From positions 1-64,000 of the forward strand of contig NW_026251739.1 in assembly GCF_025024155.1 (NCBI RefSeq): a stretch of 64,000 nt of DNA, in the 5' to 3' direction. This DNA is from Gamsiella multidivaricata (lineage: Eukaryota > Mortierellomycota > Mortierellomycetes > Mortierellales > Mortierellaceae). The notes under the pieces are model-generated. The model saw nothing but the letters and a program-made list of their open reading frames with translations, was not told the origin of the DNA and searched no databases. The translations under genes and the position numbers were made by a program. The stretch's first letter is position 1, and each line of letters begins with the position of its first letter. Shown in pieces: positions 25,434 through 36,500 of the stretch.

Positions 25434-26315
25434 TCAGACGTTCGGCTGTGCGCTGGTATTGTTGTTGCTCTCTGGTGCTGACTCTGCCTCATGCATCAGC
25501 GAACTCTCCTTGACGGGCGGTGATCCGTGGTTGTGGAGCTGGTTCACTGTCGCTGGAGTAGAATGGGGGATATTCTCCGGTTGAGGGTGCTGTGATCCCA
25601 CGGGTGCAGTTGTCTTTCCAGCCTTGGACAACGCGTAGTCCCCAGAATCAAAATATTTGCGCTCCTATACATATTTGTACAATCAGGACAAACATGGGGC
25701 AATTGAAAAAAATGGCTGGGTTAAAAATAAAGCCTGGTATTCCGTCGCATCATCATTTCTTTCTCTTCTGTTCCTGTTATGTCGAAACAGTCGAGCCCGT
25801 CTGCGCTGTTTCAGTTTAAGGAATAATTAGCGAGGATCAGGCACGCCCAGCGATGCGCCAAACGATCAAGCCGGAATGCCATTGACGGCGCGCGCCTGGC
25901 CTTTATCGTCGACGGCGAGATAACAATAGCACAAGAAAGGAAGCGGTCACTATAATAGGCAATTGAGCGTGGGCCGATTGTAGTGCCGAGAAGATATTCG
26001 GACAATCGACTACAGGACATTACCTTTAATTTCTGCCCCAAGAGGCCCTTTGCTGTTGGGAGTCTGTTGCCGTATAGCCGTTGCAGTTTCTGCTCTTGTT
26101 CGGTCAAGGTCTAGGGTTATAAAATGCAAGAGAGTGTAAGCAACGCGACGCACGATGAGAAAAACCGGGAAGATAAGCGGAGCGAGCCCCTCTCCCTAGC
26201 CTTCCAATTGTTCAATTGCTCGATTCAGATGTTGTTGCGGTACCTGAGCGGGGCTGAAGTTGTGTTCTGTTGCAGTGCCACCGGAACTGTGGGATGGGTT
26301 CAAAGGAGAGCTCAT
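25434..26315 (-). CDS. Endosulfine/ARPP-19 family protein (Igo1-like)
   Basis: Small PP2A-B55 inhibitor, activated by Greatwall/Rim15 phosphorylation, acting in quiescence entry and mitosis. Three exons on the minus strand (26315-26244, 26110-26024, 25664-25434) give 129 residues. The conserved core spans the two introns: LTEQEQKLQRLYGNRLP, then LGQKLK, then ERKYFDSGDYALSKAG. The FDSGDY motif, whose serine is the Greatwall target, is intact, at about residues 57-62. N-terminal and C-terminal flanks are polar and disordered, as usual for the family. The spacing between LYGNRLP and FDSGDY is shorter in appearance than in animals but fits fungal members. Both introns are in phase 0. Despite the small size the motif makes this assignment secure. 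Confidence 0.88.
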
Positions 26316-27498
26316 TGTGAATGAGAGAGTATGAGTTGTTGTTGGTGAGAGCTTATGGGCGAGAAGTGTTTGAGGAATGTGCTCAGTAGATTCGAATGCA
26401 GGTGTGAAGGAATGAACGGGAGTGGGAGGAGGAAGGAAAGGAAGAAAAGAAAAGGAAAGAGAAAGAAGTTCAGGACCATCAGGACGGTTGCCACCAAAAA
26501 TAAAAGTGTAAAAAAAGTACCCCACACTTGCCAACATGCCCGACTGCAACGTCCTATCACCTCGCCTTTCCCTTGTCTCCTTCACCATCCTTAGTCCATC
26601 CCCTAATCCCTGCCCATATATCCGCAACATCCACCAACATGCCACCTTGCAGTTACCAATCCATGCCTCAATGGCTCAATGGCCCAATGAACACCCCTTT
26701 TTTCGCTTCTGTCAACCTTGCAACGTTTCCTTATTTTAGTACTAGCTCGCTCGTTCGATTGAGTCGCTTTGCCCATGCATAGACTGCCTAAGAGGCATTA
26801 GCACCCGCCGGTCGAAAGGTGTAATGTCGCATTCTAACCTTCCATAGAGCATAGGAAGGCTACCACTTTCTTGATATCCAGTCCAACTTTCCTCATCTTC
26901 ATCCTCCTGCACCTTGAAAATAGTTCACTGTACACATGTCGCCAAAGCATTTTCTCTGTGTGTGTTTGGGAGCATGGACATGTGGATACAGAAAAATTAT
27001 TGAAAGGGGAGGGTTTATCTGTTTGTCTGTGTACTCGACCTCTCTTATGATGACGAGCAAGTTCAGCAGTATCACCGTGCATATCTGACCAGCCAGTATT
27101 TTTTGAAAGCGAGCAGGACCCGATCCTAGTCTCTCATCTTATAGTACGCATTTTTTGTGTGTATATTTGTTGTTACAGAATTTCTCCACAAAAGACTGCA
27201 CAATAAAGAGGGTACTGGTATTGAACACACAACATATACGCAGCGACGAATTGGTTAGATGAATGTTGGCCTCAACGGATCTATTTCGGCCAGGAATATC
27301 CATCTAACAATCCACGGCGCAAGCATAGTTAACCGAGGGCCCGAGAAAAAATAAAATAAAAAAAGCATGGAAGAGGAAAATCGAATCATTGTCTAGGCTC
27401 GCACGATATAATTTTGCTCTCTGAGATTGAGTTGCTTGTCTCCGTGGCCATCTATCTACCATTTGATGCTAGCCCAAGGAAAAGGAATTATGAACGAC
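26316..27498. other. Intergenic, no gene seen
   Basis: Promoter side of the Igo1-like gene, then AT-rich sequence. No ORF with recognisable motifs. Confidence 0.45.
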
Positions 27499-27870
27499 TT
27501 AATACAACTGAGCCATTCGGGTGTCTTCAAGGATTTCACTCGCCTCTATGGGCCAGTAGCCACCAGCCCATCCAATCCATCTATCTAGTTTCATGATCTG
27601 AACTTCATGCTAAGTTCGAGGAGACACCTTGACAACAGCAAGTAAGCAGAGAAATTAATGGCTACGTACAGTATCATCCATAAAGTCCATTTGCTCCTTA
27701 TTTTTGTCCGCTGCCCGTGTACGAGCCATTGTCCATCTACTGCTTTTCATCTTCACATTAAGGCGCAGACAGTTAGATGACGATGATAATGAAGATTGGA
27801 ACGAACCATAAAGAAATAAAAGAGCTGTCGATGCAGCGATTATAACATGGTCATGAGACGAATTGTCCAT
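27499..27870 (-). CDS. Possible small single-pass membrane protein
   Basis: Tentative. Two exons (27870-27670, 27609-27499) join in phase 0 through a GTACGT donor and a TTAG acceptor to give 103 residues. The N-terminus MDNSSHDHVIIAASTALLFL contains one hydrophobic helix; the middle is basic (MARTRAADKNKEQMDFMDD), and the second exon is Trp-rich (DRWIGWAGGYWP) before the stop. An upstream in-frame ATG at 27930 would extend it by 20 residues. Support is the single membrane helix plus an intron that restores a long frame; I recognise no family. It could be chance. Confidence 0.32.
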
Positions 27871-27930
27871 CCAACAGGAACAGTGAGAGCGCGAGAGCGA
27901 GAGATCGGATGAGGGCGAACAAGCTTGCAT

Positions 27931-29452
27931 CTACACAAACAACGCAAGCAGATAGGCTTTGTTTTCATTTCTCATTTTTAATGTCTAGGCTGCAGCCCTT
28001 TTTTCCCTGCATGCACAGCTCTAGCAAAAAGGAAGTAGAGCAAAAGGAAGTAGAGCAGAAGCAAACGACAAAAGTGAATTTTTTCTTTTCTCACATCGGT
28101 CAAGTCAAGAAACAAACACGACATCTATCTTTGTTCCCTCCCTTTTTTTTGTTCTTCTTCATCCCTTTACAGCCTCCATTCAACATCGTAACGTTTGTTT
28201 CTGTCGACTTCCTCCCTTGCACCAATCTACGGCGCAGCGCAGTTCTATTGGGTCTACCTCCTGTAGTCTCGTTTGTCCCCGGTCCATTGGCTACCCAACT
28301 CGGTTTCTCGGGCATTTTTTTTTTTTACTTTTTTCGGTTCTCTCGTGGATACGGTCGTTCTTAAAGTTTCCTCTCCGGTGTTTTGTTCGCACTTGCATTT
28401 GTAAAAAAAAAAAACTTTCTTTAACTCTGTTCAAGCCCACGTCCTGTGATCAACCCAATTGGTCCCGTCCAAGGTAAGTTGTTGTATGTTACGGCACCTA
28501 TCCTCATTTCAGTAGAGAAGCGGCCCGGATAAAACGGGTAAAAGACTGCATCGAGCATGATGTAAGGTCGGGTTAGTAATGTGATAGATAGCTCCTGAGT
28601 TCGGGCCATGACGAGGTGAGGACTGACCGCAACGGTTGGAGGAATATTTTTTATATATTTCAGGTACAGGTTCAGGAAAGGAAAAATGCAAAGACGATCC
28701 CTACCAGAATAGAGTTGATGAGTGTTCAAAGGAGTTAAAAAACACCATAATGGGTGTTATACTTTCCCTTCTCTTTTCTTTCATTCACTTTTCCTTCCCT
28801 TCGAGCCGTTTTTTAAGGTTGACTAAGATGGGAAGCATGCAGATCTCTCTCCCTTCTTTTTTTCTCATGTTCGCGCTTTTTTTTTCTTCCCCTTTGTTAA
28901 TTCATGCTGCTGAGCTGTCGGCCATCGATGCGTCAGAGGAGGTTAGGCATTGCATGGGTGCATGGGGATGGGAACTTCGGGAGCGCAAAAAGGCTGACCG
29001 AGACTAGCACGGACGGGATGCACCTTTTGCAGAATGTGCAGGACGTGCAGCAGACACAGATACAGGCACTGAGGGTTCATTGATTTGAAGGCCGACGTTT
29101 GAGCACAAAAAGGGTGGCAGAAAATGGAAGCCGACTGAATAGAAAAAAAACGTGCGAGTAAATTATACATAGTCCGCTGGTCTCTCTTTGTATTCATTCT
29201 TCTCCACAAACATCCTCCTCCCGGTACCTTCGCCTTTTTTTTTTTTTTTTATACCATTCATCTCTCATCTCTCTCATTCAACTTCCACTCATCTCCTTCA
29301 TACTCACACGTCCTCCATTTCAACTTTACCATCTCTATCAAGCCATTCATCGACAGTACTCGCAACCAATCTCACGCTCAAGGAAAACACCACCACTCGC
29401 GCTCAATTCGCTTTACTTCAACGCAGCCATCATATTGAAACTTCCATAGGAT
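27931..29452. other. Intergenic / upstream region of the G-alpha gene
   Basis: T-rich DNA with many short ORFs. One plus-strand ORF (28828-29007, 59 residues) has a hydrophobic leader followed by a polar tail and is discussed in the findings. A T run lies at 29237-29250 in the probable G-alpha leader. No other gene is supported. Confidence 0.4.
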
Positions 29453-32400
29453 ATGGAGCCCACATCAGGAACAGGAGGGAGCGCATCGGGAACAACACCG
29501 TCAGGAGTCTCATCCCATAGCACAACCGCCAGTTCATCACAATCTGCCACAGGATCTCATTCTACCGGTGCAACACAATCCCCGAGCGCACCTGCTGCGA
29601 TCAGTCGCTCAGAGCAGAAGAAGGCCAAGGCTGTCAACGATGCCATTGACAAGTCGCTCCGCGCAGATAAGGAGCGCCTTCAAAAAGAACGAGGCGCGAA
29701 ACTACTGATCCTTGGTAAGTTTCCATTCCAGGGCCGATCTTCATTTGTGATCCCTATCTCGAGGCCCTATTTTTTCTTTTGGTGTGAAGTAAACGCAACT
29801 ACTGGATGAAATTTTCTTATCATCGTCGTATGCTGCTGTGGTAAAGAAGAGCAGTTGCATCCTTCCCACCCCTGCATCCCACCCTTCTCGCCTTAATTGA
29901 CCATCCGCTCACTCCTCCCATGACCCCTGGCGTTTTGTCCGACACAAAAGTATGCATATCAAAACGTGGTTGATTAAACATCGCAGGGGTGAATGGGGGG
30001 AGAAGAGGGGCTTGTGGGCTTAATTGAGACCAGGTCAACTGAATTGCATATCGCAACAGAGCGTTCGTTCTCTGGCCATGGAAACATGCATGGAATGAGA
30101 CCATACCGCTCATGATCATCCTACCCTCTGCTTTACTGTTGATGTACAGCCGTTTTGTTTTGATGCACGCTCGCTGTCATGTTGCATGGCATGCTTTTTT
30201 TTGTACCATTTGAACGAAGGAGTACAATCTCTTGCCATTCCATTGTGTAAACCTTTTCATTTTTTCCCTTGGCCCTGGGTGGCCGCGCCACGCGGTATTT
30301 TTACTACTTATCCCTCTCGTTCTTTGAAGAGCTCAAAGTCATGGGGGGGGGGGGGGGGGGGGGGGGAAGGGAGCGGAGCATGGCTATGATTTGAATGACG
30401 GATTACTTAGCGGCGTTGTTATATTCGGTTATTTTGCTCTGAGTGACTGAGTGAATTCAGATACGGTATCGAACAAGGGAAACTTAATTGGATAGGTCGA
30501 ACCTTACACTGCGTGCTGGTAGAAAGAGAGAGAGAAAGAGAGAGAGAGAAACAGCATTTAGAAAACGGGAAGGTGGAGGGATCACGCGTTAGGAGAAGAT
30601 GCTGATCATCCTGTAAATCAGAGATCTAACATATCTGTTATAATCTAATATCTAACTGCTCTTTCGATAGGTCCTTCTGAAACGGGAAAGACGACGGTGC
30701 TTAAGCAGCTTAAATTGCTGTACGGTCGCAAGGGTCTGGATGCGGAACGCCAGACGTACAGGAGGGTAGTGCACTTGAATACGATGAAGGCCATCCAGGC
30801 ACTCTCATACGGCCTCCAACGGACCAACATTCCACTGGAGCATGCCGAAAACATTGCTCATCTGGAGACGGTGATGCGACTGGAGACCACATTGAAGCGC
30901 TACTCGATCACGTCCATAGGCTTCACCAACCCGGCGATCCCTCGCAAGATCACAGATGCGAAGGCTGAGACGGATATGTTTTTGGAGATGGTGCCCGCGA
31001 TCAAGGCATTGTGGGCCGACGGCGGAATTCAGGAGACTTACAGAACTGTCACGAATCTTAATCTTCAGGATTCAGCAAAATAGTAAGGATTACCGTCCAT
31101 GGCATGCATGCGGAGTCAGAGAGTGGCGAAACGGTATAATGCAGTATTTATATTGTATTCACTCAACATTCCTTTCCCCTCGTTCAATTAGTTTCTTGGA
31201 TTCTGTAGATCGGATTGCAGATCTGAACTATGTGCCTACGGACGACGACATTTTGCAGGCGCGCGTCAGGACGCTGGCTGTTTCTGAACATCTTTTCAAC
31301 ATTGATGGGGTTACATACAAGTATGAAAGCACAATTTTTACAGTTTCCTGATCCGTTCAATTGATCTGAATGTTGTCGACCACAAACAGCTTTTGGAGTA
31401 ACTGACCAACGCCTTTTTTCACAATTCCCGCAAACGCAATAGGATCTTCGATGTGGGCGGTCAAAAATCATTACGAAAATATTGGGCGTAAGTCGTTATT
31501 TATTTCCCTCGAAACCTCATGACCTTCCAGATATGCAGACAAGCATACGGAACACAGTGGCGTGTGTTTGTGTACGTTGTTGCTGTATACAATATGGCGA
31601 CTTCTGAGTGGAATACAATATGTTTGGAATGCATCATTTGGACGCAGGGACAGGAAACCCAAAAAAGAAAAAAAAAACCTACACCAGAGAAAGAAGCAGA
31701 CTATCTTCTAGTTCAGCGGCAACGTGGAAAAAAAACAAAACCAATGCATGCACACGTCAGCCCGCATACTCTACCCGCATCTCTACCCGCATCTCTACCC
31801 GCAGCCCGAAACAGAGCTTAATGGGATCAAACAAGGAGATCCACTGCAGGGCCTGATTGGTGTAATCGGGAGCATCAAACAGAAGGTTGGAATGGAAGAA
31901 AAAAAAGTAAAATTACAGCCGCGGCGGGAGATCCCAGTCAATAACACTAAAGTGTCGGGCGAAACAATAGACTACTAGGGCCAATTTTTTTCTTTTTGAA
32001 TTGGTTCTTCTTTATGTTGGGCTCTCGTACTAATTCTTTCTTTCTCTTGTTCCTCCCACGTTCGCCGCTGCTTTAGACCGTACTTTGATGACGTCAACGC
32101 TATCATCTTCATGGTGGCCTTGTCTGCATACGATCAGCCGTGCGAGGACGATGAGCGTCTGAACCGGTTAGAGGAGTGTATGTCGCTGTTCAACTCGATT
32201 GCGAACCACAAGCTGTTCGAGATGACTTCATTTTTGTTGTTCCTGAACAAGATTGATATCTTTCAACAAAAACTCGATGCCGGATCGTTGGTCAGCACAT
32301 ATTTCCCAGACTATCGGGGACCAAATGACTATATGAACACGACCTTGTACTTCCAGCAGCGGTTCCTGCAACAGTGCAAGGATACGGCCAAGCAGGTCTA

Positions 32401-32793
32401 TACCCATTTCACACATGCAACCGTAAGTGTTGTTCCAAGAAAGGAATTGTCTTTGTATCTTTTTCTTTTGATTGTGGAATGGAATTGGGTTTCGACTTGT
32501 GGTGACACAACGCAAAACTACACGTGGTTTGTCCCACCATGAAATTCTTTTTCAGGTTTTGTTGTGGAGCTCACATTTTTTTCTTTCGGGGGAGCAAATC
32601 GTCGGCTTTTCTTTTCTTTTTTTACTTCTGTATCGAAATAATTTGATCCGCAACTAAACACTGGTATTTTATCTCTCCTTCGGTATTCAAAAAAACAATA
32701 ACGAAATAGGATACGAATCAGATGAGAGTCATCGTCGTGGCTGTGAACGCAATCGTCCAGCGCTTGAATCTCCGAAGCTCTGGACTCTTGTAG
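29453..32793 (+). CDS. Divergent heterotrimeric G-protein alpha subunit
   Basis: GTP-binding alpha subunit for receptor signalling at the plasma membrane. Six exons (29453-29714, 30671-31082, 31192-31320, 31443-31487, 32077-32422, 32710-32793) give 425 residues, longer than the usual 350-360 because of a Ser/Thr/Gly-rich N-terminal extension of about 50 residues. All G boxes are present: P-loop GPSETGKTT (88-96), catalytic Arg249 with Thr252, DVGGQ (271-275, catalytic Gln275), NKID (340-343) and THAT (395-398). Several differ from canonical: GAGESGKST is changed, including Ser90 where Gly is usual, switch II reads DVGGQKSLRKYW, and TCAT is THAT. The start MEPTSG lacks Gly2 and nearby Cys, so no N-myristoylation or palmitoylation site is seen. 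Introns 1 (956 nt) and 4 (589 nt) are long. Family is certain; activity is open. Confidence 0.88.
30343..30366. repeat. Poly(G) run of 24 in G-alpha intron 1
   Basis: Uninterrupted G24 on the plus strand, very unusual against the T- and A-rich homopolymers elsewhere. Could be real or a sequencing length error. Confidence 0.85.
31775..31806. repeat. Short tandem repeat in G-alpha intron 4
   Basis: The unit CTCTACCCGCAT is repeated about three times in a row. Ten of the unit's bases are identical between copies. Too short to call a telomere-like array. Confidence 0.6.
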
Positions 32794-33538
32794 AGGACCG
32801 GTACCACTCAAAAACGACTGGAACCTATCGGATCAACCAGCCAATTGACGAACCAGCAAAAGCAATCGGACACACAAAAAACAAAAGAAGGCAACAATAG
32901 AAATAACAGTAACGTGAAGGAAACCGAACAGAAAGGAAAGAAAGAATACAGGGATACAGGAAAGGTGGACGGAAAACACGCTTTGCATCTACACAAAATG
33001 GGACGAAATGCACGTACGCATGACGCCAAAAAGTCGCGACTGGGTTCTTTTTCTGTTTTCTTTTTCTATTTCAACATGCCGGTAAAACGATCTGACCGTA
33101 AAAAAAACAAAAAAAAATTATTATATCTCATCTTGGTGTACTTGTTCAAGTTGAGTCGGTAACGAACATAGTCGCCTTTTCACCAGAACAAAAAAAAACT
33201 CTACTCAATTTATGACGCTATTTTAGTATTCTACGTCCTTTTCTTTTATATCGTTTTTATTTTTTTTTGCATCTGTAAGATATCCACATTTACTTTTTTA
33301 TTTTTTTATTGCAGCGCCAGAGGCGATTGTTTGAGCAACCTGCGACGTTCAAACAGATATATACATACATAATAAAGCGTGCAATCGTTGTAATTATCAT
33401 CATCACATTGAATGCTCAACTGAATGTGTTCTTTGTTTTCTTTGGCGTTATTTAGTGTCTACTCTGAGGAGAGGGGCGGTCTTTGGTTCTGTGAATGTGT
33501 GCGTGTGAGTGAGTGGGTAGAGTGTGATTTGAGATGAG
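32794..33538. other. Shared 3' region between convergent G-alpha and exportin-T genes
   Basis: A/T-rich with AATAAA at 33371-33376. That hexamer is far (578 nt) from the G-alpha stop, so either the 3' UTR is long or another signal is used. No gene seen. Confidence 0.5.
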
Positions 33539-36500
33539 TTATTTTGTGCGCCCTAAATTTGGGCGGACTACATTAGCATACAGTTGCTCGACGTGGGATG
33601 GATAGGTTGTGTGCAGACATTGTTCGATGTATTTGACGCTGCAACTATTCATGCTTGGATCTGAATCCTGCATGGTCTCATGACCTCGACTTTTGGATAA
33701 AGGCCTAAATTGTAAAAAAATAATCTCACGAACGCATGAGTATACAGGTAAGGCTATGACGAATTCACTGCACGCAATCGGACCTTCTTACCTGGAAATA
33801 CTTCTTAAAGTTCTTAGCGTCCAATTGCTGCAGTGCCTGAATGTACTCTTGTGCCAGTTCCGTAGGGCAGTTGATCGAGGGCAGATACACTTGGCTCAAA
33901 TACGTCAAGAATACATCTCCCTGCTTCATCACCATCGCCTTCTGCAATCCTGCAATCTCTCCGAGTACCAGCATAGACTGTCCATCCTGGAGATCAAAGT
34001 TTGGCTTCATAGGCACCTCGAACGTAACCCTGAGAATGTGCTCGTACATGAATTGATAGAACCCTGGAGCCTCCAGCTTTCTACCACTTTCTGTCCCCGT
34101 CGATCCATTCGCCGTGCTCTCGTTCCCGTTAGCTGCGTTTGTAGTGATCGCCCCTGCTAATGACTCGCTCTGACTTCCCCAAGTGTTGACAGCCTTGAGT
34201 AAAATGCCAAAGGCCATCCTGCTAACAGGGACATCTGACATGTCCTGTGCATAGTGAAGAACGCTTTGAAGAATCAAGCTGAGGTGCTGCCCATTTCCTA
34301 CAATATGTGCAACAAAAAAGTAAAATAGCGATTAATGGCTACCTCATCACTTTGCTCATGATTGAGTACTTCAAACAAATTTGTCTTAAGTAATCATACC
34401 TGCTGTGATAAGGACATTTTCAAGTTCTGACGAGAATAAGCCCATCAAGAAAGCCAAATAGCTCTTACGCAGCTCAACCAACGCCATAGCCTCATCAGTG
34501 CCGCTGGGGACCTGGTTCAGGAAAAAGAACACTTTTTGTACTAACGGGAACAAGAGTCCATTCAAAATCGACATGATTGTCGCCTTAAATTTGTGCGCGA
34601 CCTGACCCATGAATGGCAAAAACTCAACCAGCTCCATGACCGAACATTCCTGCAACAGGCCCGTAATCAGGGTGGGCAAATAGGGCTGTACGTCTTGGCC
34701 TAGGCAGTTGATCAATCGACCAAACGTAAACCGCGCTGCAGATCGGATCACCTCGAACCTTGAAAGTGTCTCCAATGCCACGAGCGTAATCTCGGCCACC
34801 TGCTTGAAGATTTGTGCGCATGGCCCTCCTGATACTGCTGTAGGAGCGTTTGGAGCTGCTTTCTTGATATTCAAGACGTCTGGAAATCCTTTAGCGATGC
34901 TTCCCAAAGCCATCAAGCGATGATGCAATGTCCAAACAAGCTCGAGGTCCTGGTGTCTGGGCGATCCTGCTCCGACGCCTGCTGCTCCGCCAATAGTTCC
35001 ATTCGAGCTCTGCTGAATTGCTCCGCACGCTTCCAAACTCTTCTGGATCACGGTCAGGAATGGGTTGACAACCACGGATAGATACTCAAACTGTTGCTGA
35101 GCGGGTATAGAGTCTTGAGAGATCAAAAGTCCAACAGCCTCAAAAAGATAAATCTTGGTCTCAAAAACCTGATCCTTGTACGTCGATAAATCAAAACCAG
35201 GCGACAACATCGGAGGAAGCGACGCCTCAACGGTCAAGACATCCTGAATACTAGTCAAGACCGTCTGTACATAGGGCGACAGCTTGAACTTAAGATCTTT
35301 GGTGAAGCGCCAGAACAGATACCAGGCACGGGTGCGGTTGGCAGAGATGGGATGGTGAAGTCCGCGAGCGTCGACAAATGCCTCCAGTACATCAGGGATA
35401 CAATCTGGGCGGATCTCGAAGAAATTGGAGTAGCGGCAAGCGATCTCGAAAAAGTTTGCGGAGACAGAAGGATGGGGATACGCTGAAACACCACTCTTGC
35501 ACATCTCGAAAAGACATTCTCCTAAGGGAGTCAAAGGTGCTCCCGCAGGAGGAACTGGATGGACAATCTTTCCTCCATTGGCGCCGACACTCGGGGAAAC
35601 AACTGCGAACTGGGGAACGCCCTTGATGGCCTCTCCATAAAGGTAGAGTAAGTAAAGGGCGAGCTCCAAGTCCCTCCAATCTGATGATCCCGCGGAGCCT
35701 GCTGCTTTCTCATTCACAAATGTCGTAAGTGTGGTAGTAACGGCAGAGTGCAGAAAGTTTGTCGTTAAACTGGCTGAGAGCGTTGCAATCTGGTCATAGA
35801 ATCGTTTCAATTCCCGACGAAGCTCCAAGAAGTTGAGCATCTCCTCATCATCAATGGAGTCTTCGCCGATCGTGCCAACCGATTCTGAGCCTCCCGCAAT
35901 GGCAACACAGACCCACTCCATGTCCTCCCCATACTTCATCTTCAATACGATCGACTCCAAGATCTGACGCATGAGTACTTTCTGTTCCTGGGGTAGGGAT
36001 CCGGTCGCCTTTTTGATTGTTTTGAAAATGTTGAGGGTCTCGCGCAAGAATCCAAAGACAGCCTCGGACACGTTGTCGTCTTCATCTTTCAAGAACTGAA
36101 GGAGGATGGGCACGAGGTGTGAAATATGGGTGTAGGCGGTAGGGTTGGCGGTGGGAGGGTAATTTGAGCTGGCCTGAGGGTTAGTATCCTGCCAAATCTG
36201 GCACAGCTGAAGGCCGAGGTTATTGACCAACCTAGCAACCCTCTCACGGAAATCGGAATCTGACTAGCAAGTGCGCAAGAGTAGAGTCCATTGGTCAAAA
36301 AAGACATAGTATTGACAATGCATATACGAACACAGATTTCCTGAGGAATAACTTACAGAAAGGTCGATCTGCTGCAATACATCCACGATCCCAAGAATGC
36401 TGATAAGTTGCAGCTTGTCCAGAGGTTTCATTCCCTTCTTTACAATATCCGTCAAGCAATCTGCCGCTGCGTTTCGGATCGATGTGGTCAATAGGAAGCT

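Noticed and set aside
31775..31806. Telomere-like tandem repeat
   Set aside because: Only about three copies and inside an intron of a complete gene.
15598..32793. A PP2A-control cluster (striatin plus Igo1-like gene)
   Set aside because: Both affect PP2A, but they are about 6 kb apart with unrelated genes between; fungal gene order rarely groups such functions, so chance is enough.
35392..35679. Minus-strand alternative-frame ORF inside exportin-T exon 7
   Set aside because: Same strand, different frame, within a well-supported exon.
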